A stretch of 64,000 bases of DNA from NCBI RefSeq assembly GCF_000172175.1, contig NZ_ABJL02000008.1, positions 2,914,001 through 2,978,000 of the forward strand, in the 5' to 3' direction. Positions 37,321-46,383 of the stretch are shown here, in pieces (position 1 is the first letter of the stretch; the number at the start of each line of letters is the position of its first letter). A program made the position numbers and the translations under genes. The stretch comes from Bacteroides intestinalis DSM 17393. GTDB lineage: Bacteria; Bacteroidota; Bacteroidia; Bacteroidales; Bacteroidaceae. The notes beneath the pieces are model-generated. The model was not told the origin of the DNA, made no database searches, and was given only the letters and a program-made list of their open reading frames with translations.

Positions 37321-37890
37321 ATGAAAAAGTTATTCACCCTTCTGTTCCTTGCAACAAGCATGATTTGTTTCGGACAAAACAAGAACTTCCTTAAAGAAGC
37401 CGAAAGTCTCAATTTCTATGGAGTGGACTATTCGGCAGCTAAAGTATTTGGCGCAGCAGAAACCCCGGCAGAATTTAAGGTGGCATTTGATAGAATTAAC
37501 CAATTATTTATCACTGAAACCAAGAAATATGATGTTAGCAAGAAGTTAAAAGTAAGAGTTAATGAAATCTCACTCGATGCTGTCAATCAGGTAAATGGAG
37601 CAATCAATCCACAAAAATTGATGACGACTGATACAAACTATACGTTGAGCGAAGAGCAGATTAAACAAATTGTGAAAGCACTTCCCACACAAAACAAACC
37701 GGGTATTGGACTGGTTATCATTGCTAAATTATTGAACAAAGCAGAGGCATACGGCTCTTATCAGGTAGTATTCTTCAATACGGATACGAAAGAAATAATA
37801 CAAGATTGGGCTACAGGTGGTAAAGCAAGAGGTTTTGGATTACGCAATTATTGGGCTGGTTCTATTTATAAAGTTATAAACAATCTATAA
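37321..37890 (+). CDS. secreted protein of unknown function
   Basis: 189 residues. Signal peptide MKKLFTLLFLATSMICFGQ. The mature part is mixed alpha/beta with no family I recognise; it ends with GGKARGFGLRNYWAGSIYKV, a pattern I associate with Bacteroides periplasmic or outer-membrane-attached proteins but cannot name. It has its own promoter and precedes an outer-membrane beta-barrel gene by 28 nt, so the two may work together. Whether it serves the adjacent biosynthetic cluster is unknown. Confidence 0.75.
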   Translation: MKKLFTLLFLATSMICFGQNKNFLKEAESLNFYGVDYSAAKVFGAAETPAEFKVAFDRINQLFITETKKYDVSKKLKVRVNEISLDAVNQVNGAINPQKLMTTDTNYTLSEEQIKQIVKALPTQNKPGIGLVIIAKLLNKAEAYGSYQVVFFNTDTKEIIQDWATGGKARGFGLRNYWAGSIYKVINNL

Positions 37891-37918
37891 AACAACAATA
37901 TACTAAAAACAAAAGACG

Positions 37919-38626
37919 ATGAAAAAATTACTATTATTATTTACCTTATTGGTAGGCATCAGCCTTCACTGTGCAGCACAAAATTACACTGAAGTTGTTT
38001 ATCTGAAAAACGGAAGTATTATCCGCGGTATTATCATTGAGCAAATACCCAACAGTTCGCTGAAAATACAAACTGCTGACGGAAGTATCTTTGCCTATCC
38101 AATGAATGAAGTTGAGAAAATCACAAAAGAGGTAGGTGCATCTAAGAATAGACACCAGGATTTCGGAAAAAAGAGCAGTACCTTGAGAGGTTATAAGGGT
38201 TTTGTTGAAACCGGTTATATCTTCGACCTGAGCGATTGTGATGCTAACAGATTTACTTTATCAACCACACACGGTTATCAGTTTAATAATTACCTGTTTG
38301 TTGGAGGTGGTATGGGATTGAATTGTTACACAGATGCCGATTTGTATTCTGTTCCCATATTTGCCAGCTTCAGAGCCAATTTCACCAAAAATAAGATTAC
38401 TCCGTTTGCCGATATTAAAAGTGGCTACGCTGCTGGTGATGTAGAGGGGGCTTTTGTTACATTGGGTGTAGGTGTACGCTTCGCTCTTGCTAAAAAGATG
38501 GCACTGAATCTTAAACTGGAATACGCATATCAAGAATATGATTACGAATACTATTATGGCAGCTATTATTACTATGATAGTGAGTCTATAAATGGTATCG
38601 GAATCAAATTTGGTTTCGAATTCTAG
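37919..38626 (+). CDS. small outer-membrane beta-barrel protein
   Basis: 235 residues. Signal peptide MKKLLLLFTLLVGISLHCAAQ, then EVVYLKNGSIIRGIIIEQIP, a short N-terminal motif frequent in Bacteroidota outer-membrane proteins, followed by an eight-strand-like barrel that ends in Phe (FGFEF), as required for Bam-dependent insertion. A Tyr/Asp-rich loop lies near residues 205-225. Function unknown. A strong stem-loop terminator follows. Confidence 0.8.
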   Translation: MKKLLLLFTLLVGISLHCAAQNYTEVVYLKNGSIIRGIIIEQIPNSSLKIQTADGSIFAYPMNEVEKITKEVGASKNRHQDFGKKSSTLRGYKGFVETGYIFDLSDCDANRFTLSTTHGYQFNNYLFVGGGMGLNCYTDADLYSVPIFASFRANFTKNKITPFADIKSGYAAGDVEGAFVTLGVGVRFALAKKMALNLKLEYAYQEYDYEYYYGSYYYYDSESINGIGIKFGFEF

Positions 38627-38646
38627 GTAAAGCAGTTTCTATACTA

Positions 38647-38691
38647 AAAAGCGGATTGAATTCTACGCCATGTAGTTTTCAATCCGCTTTT
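38647..38691. terminator. bidirectional stem-loop terminator
   Basis: Arms 38647-38666 and 38672-38691 pair over 20 nt with two mismatches around a 5-nt loop (GCCAT); the stem begins with AAAA and ends with TTTT, so it can act in both directions. It separates the + strand barrel gene from the convergent MerR gene. Confidence 0.85.
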
Positions 38692-38707
38692 CATTTATAA
38701 TAGTTTC

Positions 38708-39085
38708 TTATCCCTGCTGAATATCTTTTTTCAGTTCATCCACCTGTTCATAAGTAAATCCGTCAAGGGCTTTCTTCATACTGATCAACTCCTCACGAAT
38801 CGCTTTCAGGCGATCTACAATTTCAAAGTTACGGAGAGTGCTTTCTTTATTGTCTTTCATTCGCTGGCGGGCACCGGGTAATGTCATTCCCCGTTCCTTC
38901 ACCAAATGATAGATCAGCTTCACAGTTTCAATATCCTCTTTGCGATATTGCCGCACCCCACGGCTTCCCTTTTTGGGAGAAAGTTGTGGAAACTCTTTCT
39001 CCCAGAAACGAAGCAAGGACTCGTTCACATCGAACATCTGGGCTACCTCACTGATGGAATAATATAATTTCAGGTCTTTATCCAT
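38708..39085 (-). CDS. MerR-family transcriptional regulator
   Basis: 125 residues. The N-terminal MerR helix-turn-helix is clear (YYSISEVAQMFDVNESLLRFWEKEF, wing GVRQYRKEDIETVKLI), followed by a coiled-coil-like region (NFEIVDRLKAIREELISMKKAL). There is no Cys-rich metal site or large ligand domain, so it is one of the short MerR proteins found next to M23 peptidases and alaS in Bacteroides. It lies 5 nt after the M23 gene and is co-transcribed with it. The target is unknown. Confidence 0.9.
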   Translation of the reverse strand: MDKDLKLYYSISEVAQMFDVNESLLRFWEKEFPQLSPKKGSRGVRQYRKEDIETVKLIYHLVKERGMTLPGARQRMKDNKESTLRNFEIVDRLKAIREELISMKKALDGFTYEQVDELKKDIQQG

Positions 39086-39090
39086 AGCTA

Positions 39091-40059
39091 TTAATCGAGA
39101 ACTTTACCGTGGTTGGCAGCAATCTGTATCATCCGGTCGTAATCCTCAGCACTCAAGTCCATAAAGTAATAGTTGACAGGATTGACTACCTGCCCTTTTA
39201 CATGAACTTCATAATGCAAGTGAGGACCTGTACTCTTTCCTGTACTGCCTACCCCGCCAATGACTTCACCGCGTACCACCTTCTTTCCGACTTTAGTGCG
39301 GAAATCACGCAAATGCGCGTATACGGTCTGATAACCAAATCCATGGTCTACCACAATCCGGTTACCATACCCGGTTTGCCATCCCATCTGTATCACCGTA
39401 CCATCTCCTGTGGCATAAACATCCGTACCCAAAGGTGCCGAGAAATCCATACCTGCATGGAATTTTGTAGTCCCGTAGATAGGATCGATACGCGTTCCGT
39501 AGCCGGAAGCTGTTTTGCGAAGATCTTTATTGGAAACAGGCTGGATGGCGGGGATACAACGCAACATTTCGTCATGGCTCTTACACATATCCACCACATC
39601 ATCGAAGGAACGCGACTGGATATAAAGTTGCTTGCTGAGCATATCCATCTTCTGAGTTGTATTCACTACCAGATCGGAGTTTGCCATATCCATCAAGTGT
39701 TCATAACGGTTAGTTCCGCCATACCCAGCCTGGCGGATAGCCGAAGGTATGGGGTCAGCTGCAAATATAACCCGATACAGGTTATCATCACGCTGCTGCA
39801 CATCCTGTAACACTCCCATTGCCTCATCCAGACGACGGGAAAGCACATTATACTGCGCTAAAAGTTGGCTATTTTCCTTCCTCAACTCTTTCTCCGAAGG
39901 TGAACCGAAAATAATCAGCAGAATTATAAAACTACCTGCCCCAAAGCCCATGCCGATAAACAAACGGCGCAGGAGACTCACCATCCGTTGCCGGACAGTA
40001 GGGTAAATACGGTCATAAGTCTGCGTCTGTGGATTATAAATGTAGTAAACTTTGCGCAT
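39091..40059 (-). CDS. M23-family murein metallopeptidase
   Basis: 322 residues. A cytoplasmic stub and one membrane helix (LFIGMGFGAGSFIILLII, about residues 33-50) are followed by a short coiled coil (KELRKENSQLLAQYNVLSRR). The C-terminal M23 (LytM) domain carries zinc ligands FHAGMDF (HxxxD, about 198) and HLHYEVH (HxH, about 281). All visible zinc-binding residues are present, so it is probably an active peptidoglycan endopeptidase or EnvC/NlpD-type factor in the periplasm. It is divergently transcribed from alaS. Confidence 0.92.
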   Translation of the reverse strand: MRKVYYIYNPQTQTYDRIYPTVRQRMVSLLRRLFIGMGFGAGSFIILLIIFGSPSEKELRKENSQLLAQYNVLSRRLDEAMGVLQDVQQRDDNLYRVIFAADPIPSAIRQAGYGGTNRYEHLMDMANSDLVVNTTQKMDMLSKQLYIQSRSFDDVVDMCKSHDEMLRCIPAIQPVSNKDLRKTASGYGTRIDPIYGTTKFHAGMDFSAPLGTDVYATGDGTVIQMGWQTGYGNRIVVDHGFGYQTVYAHLRDFRTKVGKKVVRGEVIGGVGSTGKSTGPHLHYEVHVKGQVVNPVNYYFMDLSAEDYDRMIQIAANHGKVLD

Positions 40060-40089
40060 CTTTTGGAAATATTTCGCTCATTAATACGG

Positions 40090-40097
40090 CAAAAGTA
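40090..40097 (-). promoter_or_regulatory. -7 element for the M23-MerR operon
   Basis: On the - strand this reads TACTTTTG (TAnnTTTG). It sits about 30 nt before the M23 start codon and back to back with the alaS promoter, only 12 nt away, so the two divergent promoters share one short control region. Confidence 0.6.
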
Positions 40098-40109
40098 ATA
40101 AAAACAAGC

Positions 40110-40117
40110 TATCTTTG
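40110..40117 (+). promoter_or_regulatory. -7 element for alaS
   Basis: TATCTTTG matches TAnnTTTG. The alaS ATG is at 40212, leaving a leader of about 90 nt that contains short AGTAG-type repetitions (CTAAGTAGCAAGTAGTTAGTAG). No clear -33 TTG. Confidence 0.6.
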
Positions 40118-40211
40118 CACAGTTTTTTCAAGAATATTAATACTAAGTAGCAAGTAGTTAGTAGATAATAGCGAACAGAAGATAGTAACAGATTAAGATA
40201 AATAAAAGAAT

Positions 40212-42830
40212 ATGTTGACTGCAAATGAAATCCGTAACTCATTCAAGAGTTTCTTCGAGAGCAAAGGCCACCAGATAGTGCCCTCGGCTCCGATGGTAAT
40301 TAAAGATGACCCGACACTGATGTTTACCAATGCGGGGATGAACCAGTTTAAAGATATTATTTTGGGCAACCACCCTGCGAAATATAAAAGAGTCGCGGAC
40401 TCGCAGAAATGTCTGCGCGTTAGCGGAAAACATAATGACCTGGAGGAAGTGGGACACGACACGTACCACCACACCATGTTCGAGATGCTGGGTAACTGGT
40501 CGTTCGGCGACTACTTTAAGAAAGAGGCTATCGACTGGGCATGGGAATATCTGGTAGAGGTTCTGAAGATAGATCCGAAGAACCTTTACGCCACCGTATT
40601 CGAGGGCAGCCCTGAAGAAGGATTGGAACGTGACAATGAAGCTGCTGCCTTTTGGGAACAACACCTTCCGAAAGATCATATCCTCAACGGTAACAAGCAT
40701 GATAACTTCTGGGAGATGGGCGATACAGGTCCGTGTGGTCCGTGTTCCGAGATACATATAGACTCACGTCCGGAAGAAGAGAAAGCCAAAGTTCCGGGTA
40801 GCCAATTGGTGAACAAGGATCATCCGCAGGTTATTGAAATCTGGAACCTCGTGTTCATGCAATTCAACCGTAAAGCCGATGGAAGTCTGGAAGGACTTCC
40901 CGCCAAAGTTATCGACACGGGTATGGGCTTTGAACGCTTGGTACGCACGTTACAAGGCAAGACTTCAAACTATGATACGGACGTATTCCAGCCGATATTG
41001 AAAGCCATCGCTGATATGGCAGGCACTGCCTATGGCAAAGACAACCAACAAGACATCGCCATGCGTGTGATTGCCGACCATATCCGTACAATCGCTTTCT
41101 CTATTACAGACGGACAGTTGCCCTCGAATGCAAAGGCAGGTTATGTAATCCGCCGTATCCTGCGCCGCGCAGTTCGTTACGGTTATACATTCCTGGGACA
41201 GAGACAGGCATTCATGTATAAACTGCTCCCGGTTCTGATTGAAAACATGGGTGAGGCTTATCCAGAACTGGAAGCACAGAGAGAACTGATCAGCAAAGTT
41301 ATTAAAGAAGAAGAAGACTCCTTCCTCCGCACATTGGAAACCGGTATCCGCTTGCTGGACAAGACGATGGCTGACGCCAAAGCTGCCGGAAAGACAGAAA
41401 TCAGCGGTAAGGATGCCTTTACCTTATATGATACTTTCGGTTTCCCGCTCGACCTGACGGAACTGATTCTCCGTGAAAACGGTATGACTGCCGACATCAA
41501 GGAATTCGATGCCGAGATGCAACAGCAGAAGCAACGTGCCCGCAATGCCGCTGCCATAGAAACTGGTGACTGGATTACACTGAAAGAAAGAACTACTGAA
41601 TTTGTAGGTTACGACTATACGGAATATGAAACAAGTATCCTTCGTTACCGTCAAGTAAAACAGAAAAACCAGACACTGTATCAGATTGTACTGGACTATA
41701 CCCCGTTCTATGCCGAAAGCGGTGGCCAGGTAGGTGATACTGGTGTATTAGTCAGCGAATTCGAAACGATTGAAGTAATTGATACAAAGAAGGAAAATAA
41801 CCTTCCGATACATATCACCAAGAAATTGCCCGCACATCCGGAAGCTCCGATGATGGCTTGCGTAGATACCGAAAAACGTGCTGCCTGTGCAGCCAATCAC
41901 TCGGCTACCCACTTGCTGGACTCTGCACTCCGCGAAGTACTGGGCGAGCATGTAGAGCAAAAGGGTTCTTTAGTAACCCCCGACTCACTACGTTTCGACT
42001 TCTCTCACTTCCAGAAAGTGACGGACGAAGAAATACGCCAGGTAGAACATTTGGTGAATGCAAAAATCCGTGCCAACATACCTTTGAAGGAATACCGCAA
42101 TATTCCTATTGAAGATGCCAAAGAACTGGGTGCTATCGCCTTGTTCGGTGAAAAGTACGGCGACCATGTGCGTGTTATTCAGTTCGGTTCATCCGTTGAG
42201 TTCTGTGGAGGTACACACGTTGCTGCTACCGGAAACATAGGTATGATAAAGATTGTATCTGAAAGTTCCGTTGCTGCCGGCGTACGCCGTATCGAAGCTT
42301 ACACCGGTGCACGCGTAGAGGAATTGATGGACACCATAGAAGATACTCTGAAAGATCTGAAAGCGCTCTTCAACAATGCCCCCGACTTGGCCGGAACCAT
42401 CCGCAAGTATATTGAAGAGAATGCCGGATTGAAGAAGCAGATGGAAGACTTCATGAGGGAGAAAGAGGCACAGATAAAGGAAAGATTGCTGAAAAACATG
42501 CAGGAAATCCACGGCATAAAGGTAATTAAGATTTGTGCTCCGATACCTGCAGAAAGCATTAAGAATATTGCATTCCAACTGCGTGGCGAGATTACAGAAA
42601 ACCTGTGTTTCGTTGCCGGAACGATCAATGAAGGAAAACCGATGCTGACGGTAATGTTGAGCGATAACCTCGTAGCCGGCGGATTGAAAGCCGGAAACCT
42701 GGTGAAAGAAGCTGCCAAACTGATTCAAGGCGGTGGCGGCGGCCAACCTCACTTTGCAACAGCAGGTGGAAAGAACATTGACGGACTGAATGCAGCAATA
42801 GAAAAGGTACTGGAACTGGCCGGAATTTAA
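40212..42830 (+). CDS. alaS: alanyl-tRNA synthetase
   Basis: 872 residues, full length. Class II catalytic core at the N-terminus (LTANEIRNSFKSFFESKGH, HHTMFEMLGNWSFGDYFKKE, NLVFMQFNRKADGSL). The editing domain has the zinc-type motif HSATHLLDSALREVLG and a second ligand region in VEFCGGTHVAATG. The C-Ala domain ends with the Gly-rich GGGGGQPHFATAGG. It charges tRNA-Ala and clears Ser/Gly mischarging. It is divergent from the M23-MerR operon, and a weak 6-bp hairpin (42848-42869) follows its stop. Confidence 0.97.
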   Translation: MLTANEIRNSFKSFFESKGHQIVPSAPMVIKDDPTLMFTNAGMNQFKDIILGNHPAKYKRVADSQKCLRVSGKHNDLEEVGHDTYHHTMFEMLGNWSFGDYFKKEAIDWAWEYLVEVLKIDPKNLYATVFEGSPEEGLERDNEAAAFWEQHLPKDHILNGNKHDNFWEMGDTGPCGPCSEIHIDSRPEEEKAKVPGSQLVNKDHPQVIEIWNLVFMQFNRKADGSLEGLPAKVIDTGMGFERLVRTLQGKTSNYDTDVFQPILKAIADMAGTAYGKDNQQDIAMRVIADHIRTIAFSITDGQLPSNAKAGYVIRRILRRAVRYGYTFLGQRQAFMYKLLPVLIENMGEAYPELEAQRELISKVIKEEEDSFLRTLETGIRLLDKTMADAKAAGKTEISGKDAFTLYDTFGFPLDLTELILRENGMTADIKEFDAEMQQQKQRARNAAAIETGDWITLKERTTEFVGYDYTEYETSILRYRQVKQKNQTLYQIVLDYTPFYAESGGQVGDTGVLVSEFETIEVIDTKKENNLPIHITKKLPAHPEAPMMACVDTEKRAACAANHSATHLLDSALREVLGEHVEQKGSLVTPDSLRFDFSHFQKVTDEEIRQVEHLVNAKIRANIPLKEYRNIPIEDAKELGAIALFGEKYGDHVRVIQFGSSVEFCGGTHVAATGNIGMIKIVSESSVAAGVRRIEAYTGARVEELMDTIEDTLKDLKALFNNAPDLAGTIRKYIEENAGLKKQMEDFMREKEAQIKERLLKNMQEIHGIKVIKICAPIPAESIKNIAFQLRGEITENLCFVAGTINEGKPMLTVMLSDNLVAGGLKAGNLVKEAAKLIQGGGGGQPHFATAGGKNIDGLNAAIEKVLELAGI

Positions 42831-42894
42831 TAATTGACTTGTGAAAGCAGGCGGATTATTATTCGCCTGTGCAAGTAAATAACCGGCAAAAGAC

Positions 42895-42925
42895 TTGACT
42901 TTGACATCCTAATATCGTATCTTTG
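42895..42925 (+). promoter_or_regulatory. promoter in the alaS downstream interval
   Basis: TTG at 42895-42897, 20 nt spacing, TATCTTTG at 42918-42925. No coding sequence follows; instead a terminator appears within 75 nt, suggesting a small RNA. Confidence 0.65.
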
Positions 42926-42929
42926 TCAA

Positions 42930-42999
42930 TGTAATCCTGATTTAGTTTCGGGAAGATATATAGTAGAGAGGAGAAGCGAAGGTTTCTCCTCTCTTTTTG
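42930..42999 (+). ncRNA. candidate small RNA, about 70 nt
   Basis: It starts just after a promoter with both elements in place and ends in a perfect 11-bp terminator stem (42965-42975 with 42984-42994) followed by TTTT. A second small hairpin (CCTGA...TCGGG, near 42936-42952) lies upstream. No ORF of useful length is present. The boundaries are predicted from the promoter and terminator only. Confidence 0.5.
42965..42998 (+). terminator. intrinsic terminator of the candidate small RNA
   Basis: Perfect 11-bp stem AGAGAGGAGAA / TTCTCCTCTCT, 8-nt loop, then TTTT. Confidence 0.8.
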
Positions 43000-43063
43000 T
43001 ATCTATAGAAGTGAAATGAGTTAAGATAGTATGTTTTACAGGATAACATACCATGTAATGGAG

Positions 43064-43152
43064 TAAAACAAACGATGTAATCACCCCAAACAAACCATCT
43101 GTTTGGGTAAAACACATCATCCGTTTAAGGTAAACACATCATCTGTTTGCAG
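43064..43152. repeat. degenerate tandem repeat, four units of 21-24 nt
   Basis: Units at 43064-43087, 43087-43107, 43108-43130 and 43131-43152 share the theme TAAACACATCATCTGTTTG with substitutions. The second unit is itself a palindrome (CCAAACA ... TGTTTGG). It lies in the gene-free interval between alaS and the convergent lipoprotein gene. No spacer-like variation, so it is not CRISPR. Confidence 0.65.
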
Positions 43153-43161
43153 AAAATAGAA

Positions 43162-43185
43162 ACGGGAAAGCCGAAGCCCTCCCGT
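43162..43185 (-). terminator. terminator of the 43248 lipoprotein gene
   Basis: Read on the - strand, ACGGGAGGGC-TTCG-GCTTTCCCGT forms a 10-bp stem (two G-U pairs) closed by a stable UUCG tetraloop and followed by a T-rich stretch. It lies about 65 nt beyond the stop codon. Confidence 0.75.
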
Positions 43186-43247
43186 CCCGTTAAACAAACA
43201 TAAATTCTCTCTTGACAAAAAAGGTTAGATTAGTATATCTTTTTCAA

Positions 43248-44072
43248 TTATTCCCCACTCTCATCATATGGTTTCAAGCGTTCCACATGATAAACTTTAC
43301 ATCCAGCCGGGACTTCTACCGGACAGATCTCGGTAACATTTTCCCAAAAGTCCATATATTCCATTACAGACGTTCTGGTCAGATCAGGACCATTGAAAGT
43401 ATAAAGATGCTTTTCGCCATTATACTCAAATAGCAGACCTAAGCGTTCCTTTTCATCTTCAACAACCGGAACTCTTTCATATCGTCCTATGAAAGGAGCA
43501 ATAGTAGAATTATCCGGATGAACACGCAAGGTTCCTTTTTCCAACATTTCAGATTCATTGTCCGGTATCATCTCATAACGTCCTCCCACCTTTACGGTAA
43601 AAAAGTCAGTGAATGCATCCGCTATATTCTTCTGTTGTTCTTCTGTAGCTCCGGGAACCACGATACCATCCTTCACTTTAGACCAAACCAATTTCAGGCA
43701 TTCATCTACCTTCACTCTCAGTAAAGCTGAAGAACCACTACCATCTCTTACCGTAATTCCCGTCTCACCTTCGGCTTTAGGAATAATCTGTATACGTTGG
43801 TACCCACTTTCACTTTTTACAAAAGCAGCAGTTACTATGGCATCGTCACCGTTCACTATGGAATAGTTACCGTCTCCACCATCCACACCGACAATAATAC
43901 CTTCCGGTTTATTCAGATAGAGATTCGCGGAACTAAATATGTTCCCGCAAGTGCCAACTTGATAAATAGGCGCCTCTCCCGTAAAAAACACCATATCACG
44001 ATAATCATCCTCGCATGCGGTGCCCACAAACAAGAGTGAAATCAACATTAAAATAGAATAGATGTGTCTCAT
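43248..44072 (-). CDS. lipoprotein of unknown function
   Basis: 274 residues. Lipoprotein signal with lipobox FVGTAC (Cys about residue 20) followed by acidic EDDYRD, which favours surface export in Bacteroides. The next 100 residues look like a bacterial Ig-like/carbohydrate-associated beta domain (GIIVGVDGGDGNYSIVNGDDAI ... TGITVRDGSG), then an alpha/beta part with no family I can name. It stands alone, with its own UUCG-loop terminator. Function unknown. Confidence 0.75.
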   Translation of the reverse strand: MRHIYSILMLISLLFVGTACEDDYRDMVFFTGEAPIYQVGTCGNIFSSANLYLNKPEGIIVGVDGGDGNYSIVNGDDAIVTAAFVKSESGYQRIQIIPKAEGETGITVRDGSGSSALLRVKVDECLKLVWSKVKDGIVVPGATEEQQKNIADAFTDFFTVKVGGRYEMIPDNESEMLEKGTLRVHPDNSTIAPFIGRYERVPVVEDEKERLGLLFEYNGEKHLYTFNGPDLTRTSVMEYMDFWENVTEICPVEVPAGCKVYHVERLKPYDESGE

Positions 44073-44163
44073 TGTTTTAGCTTTTATATCGGATTCGTAT
44101 AATGAAAATGCAGCAAATAGTTAATTACTGCATGAGAACAGATATTTTTTTAGTTCCAACGAT

Positions 44164-45582
44164 TTATAGTATTTGCTCTTTCGGATAATTCACCAGATAC
44201 AAAGTACCTGTAGCACGGGTAAAAGCTGTATATAACCAGCGGAAATAATCCGGTGTCAGATACTCATCCGTCATATATCCCTGATCGAGAAATACATTCT
44301 TCCATTGCCCCCCCTGCGCTTTGTGGCAAGTAACGGCATAGGCATACTTCACTTGCAAGGCATTATAATGCGGGTCCGCCTTCATCTTTTTCATCCTATC
44401 GCGCTTCATGGAAATATCAGCGTAATCTTCGAGTACGGCATAGAAAAGCCGATCATTGTCTGCCTTTGGCAAGGCTGGCGCATCAGTATGCAAGGTATCC
44501 AGCAGCAGATTAACTTCCAGTTCAAAGTCCCCGTAATCAGGAAAAGCGAGTAGGACTTCCGCAAAACGGAAACCATACAACTCACGCGTCCGGCGCATCC
44601 GGCGAAGAACAGCTATTTCACCATTGGCTATGAAATCCATTTCTTTACTTTTCTCCGTCCAGTAGTAATTATTCTTTGCCACCATCAGCAAGTCACCTGT
44701 ATTCAATTCATCCTCCCGCCAAAGGATTTGCGCACGTATACCATTATTGTAGATATTCGCCCGCTTATTGGAACGGCATACGACAATGGTCTCATCCATC
44801 CCGTCACGGTCGTAGCAAGTACTCAGCGTATCTATCAGTTCGTCGCCCGGAACTATTTTTATATCAGCAAACCCCGACACCTTTATCTTTGGCAAACTTT
44901 CACAGGCATCTTCGGCTATAAGTTGGCGCAACCGGGTAGCATTCCACAAAATACCGGAGTCCTGCACCTGACGCACTACTTGCGTCAAATCGACCTCTAT
45001 CACTTCCAGTCCATATCCTTTCAAAGCTTCAGCAAATAAGGCAGGGCTCTGCTCCTCACCCACCGGAGGAAGCTGCGCTGTATCGCCCATCAACACCAGA
45101 CGGCATCCTGTACCGGAGTAAACAAACTGTATCAGATCGTCCAGCAAACGCCCTGTACCGAACACAGCACCGGATAAGCCCTCGTTCGAAATCATCGAAG
45201 CCTCATCCACTATATATAAGGTATGTGTAGTCAAATTATCATTCACCGAGAAGTTACTCACCTCGTTGGAGAAAGATTGCTGACGGTAAATCTTTTTGTG
45301 AATAGTAAACGCCGGATGCCCCGCATAAGCAGAAAAGACTTTCGCCGCCCGCCCTGTAGGAGCCAGCAGAATTGACTTCTGTTGCAACTTATCCAATGTC
45401 CGTACCAATGCTCCAACCAGTGAAGTTTTTCCCGTACCAGCGTATCCGCGCAGCACAAAAACCGCATCGTTACGAGGAGATAGCAAGAAGGTAGCCAATG
45501 ATTTTAGTACTATTTCTTGCTCAAAAGTTGGTTCATAAGGAAAATTTTCCTTAATTTGCGTTTCTAAATAGTTATTTATCAT
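44164..45582 (-). CDS. RecD-like/PIF1-type DNA helicase (AAA_30 + UvrD_C_2)
   Basis: 472 residues. Walker A GYAGTGKTSLVGALV (about 45-59), motif for Mg2+ binding LYIVDEASMI, then GDTAQLPPVGEEQS, and the C-terminal UvrD_C_2 motif YAVTCHKAQGGQWKNV with FRWLYTAFTRAT. It is a superfamily 1B helicase without RecB/RecC partners in the window, as is usual for Bacteroidota. It probably unwinds DNA 5' to 3' in repair or recombination. It is divergent from the 45678 gene. Confidence 0.9.
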   Translation of the reverse strand: MINNYLETQIKENFPYEPTFEQEIVLKSLATFLLSPRNDAVFVLRGYAGTGKTSLVGALVRTLDKLQQKSILLAPTGRAAKVFSAYAGHPAFTIHKKIYRQQSFSNEVSNFSVNDNLTTHTLYIVDEASMISNEGLSGAVFGTGRLLDDLIQFVYSGTGCRLVLMGDTAQLPPVGEEQSPALFAEALKGYGLEVIEVDLTQVVRQVQDSGILWNATRLRQLIAEDACESLPKIKVSGFADIKIVPGDELIDTLSTCYDRDGMDETIVVCRSNKRANIYNNGIRAQILWREDELNTGDLLMVAKNNYYWTEKSKEMDFIANGEIAVLRRMRRTRELYGFRFAEVLLAFPDYGDFELEVNLLLDTLHTDAPALPKADNDRLFYAVLEDYADISMKRDRMKKMKADPHYNALQVKYAYAVTCHKAQGGQWKNVFLDQGYMTDEYLTPDYFRWLYTAFTRATGTLYLVNYPKEQIL

Positions 45583-45634
45583 TTTTGTAATAGAAAAAAG
45601 TTACAGGAACTATCGCCATTAGAATTATTTATTT

Positions 45635-45642
45635 TATTTTTG
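45635..45642 (+). promoter_or_regulatory. -7 element TATTTTTG for the 45678 gene
   Basis: Consensus TAnnTTTG about 36 nt before the start codon, in an AT-rich interval; -33 element not clear. Confidence 0.5.
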
Positions 45643-45677
45643 CGGTACGAATATAACAACTAAAAAACATATTTATC

Positions 45678-46364
45678 ATGAAAACAGTATTTAATGTCAT
45701 TTTAGGCTTGTGTGCAGTGGTACTGATCTACATCTGCTATACCAGCATTATGGGTCCTATTAATTTCGAAAAGGCAAGAAAGCACAGAGAGAAGGCAGTT
45801 ATTGCCCGTTTAATGGACATCCGTAAAGCACAGCAGGAGTACCGTAACTTGAATCACCAACAGTACACAGCAAGTTTCGACACTTTGATCAACTTTGTTA
45901 AAAACCAGAAGTTGCCTTTCATCTACAAAGAAGGTGAATTGAATGACAAGCAGTTGGAAGATGGCATGACAGAAAAGAAAGCTATTGCTATCATCAACAA
46001 AGCAAAGAAAACAGGTAAATACGATGAAGTAAAGAAAGCCGGTCTGGAAAACTTCAAACGTGATACTCTGTGGGTTGCCGTATTGGATACTGTATTCCCC
46101 AAAGGTTTCAATCCCGACTCCATGAGATATGTACCTTACGGTAACGGTGCACAGTTCGAGATGGCTATCAGAAATGATACTGCTAAATCCGGTGCTCCTT
46201 TCTGCCTGCTCGAAGTTAAGACTCCGTACGAAACTTACCTGAACGGTCTGGACAAGCAAGAAATTGCTAACATGAAAGACGTACAAACCAAGTTGGGTAA
46301 ATATTGTGGTCTGATGATCGGTAGCTTGGAAACTGCTAACAATAACGCAGGTAACTGGGAATAA
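45678..46364 (+). CDS. conserved membrane-anchored protein of unknown function
   Basis: 228 residues. One N-terminal helix (VFNVILGLCAVVLIYICYTSIM) is followed by the charged, helical KARKHREKAVIARLMDIRKAQQEYRN and a soluble alpha/beta domain. The N-terminal helix followed by an amphipathic heptad-like region resembles the layout of pseudopilins, but no cleavage motif GFTLxE is present. I cannot assign a family. It is followed by DUF3822 (19 nt) and rsmD, which suggests one transcript. Confidence 0.75.
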   Translation: MKTVFNVILGLCAVVLIYICYTSIMGPINFEKARKHREKAVIARLMDIRKAQQEYRNLNHQQYTASFDTLINFVKNQKLPFIYKEGELNDKQLEDGMTEKKAIAIINKAKKTGKYDEVKKAGLENFKRDTLWVAVLDTVFPKGFNPDSMRYVPYGNGAQFEMAIRNDTAKSGAPFCLLEVKTPYETYLNGLDKQEIANMKDVQTKLGKYCGLMIGSLETANNNAGNWE

Positions 46365-46383
46365 TTCCTATCCTCAACTCTGT

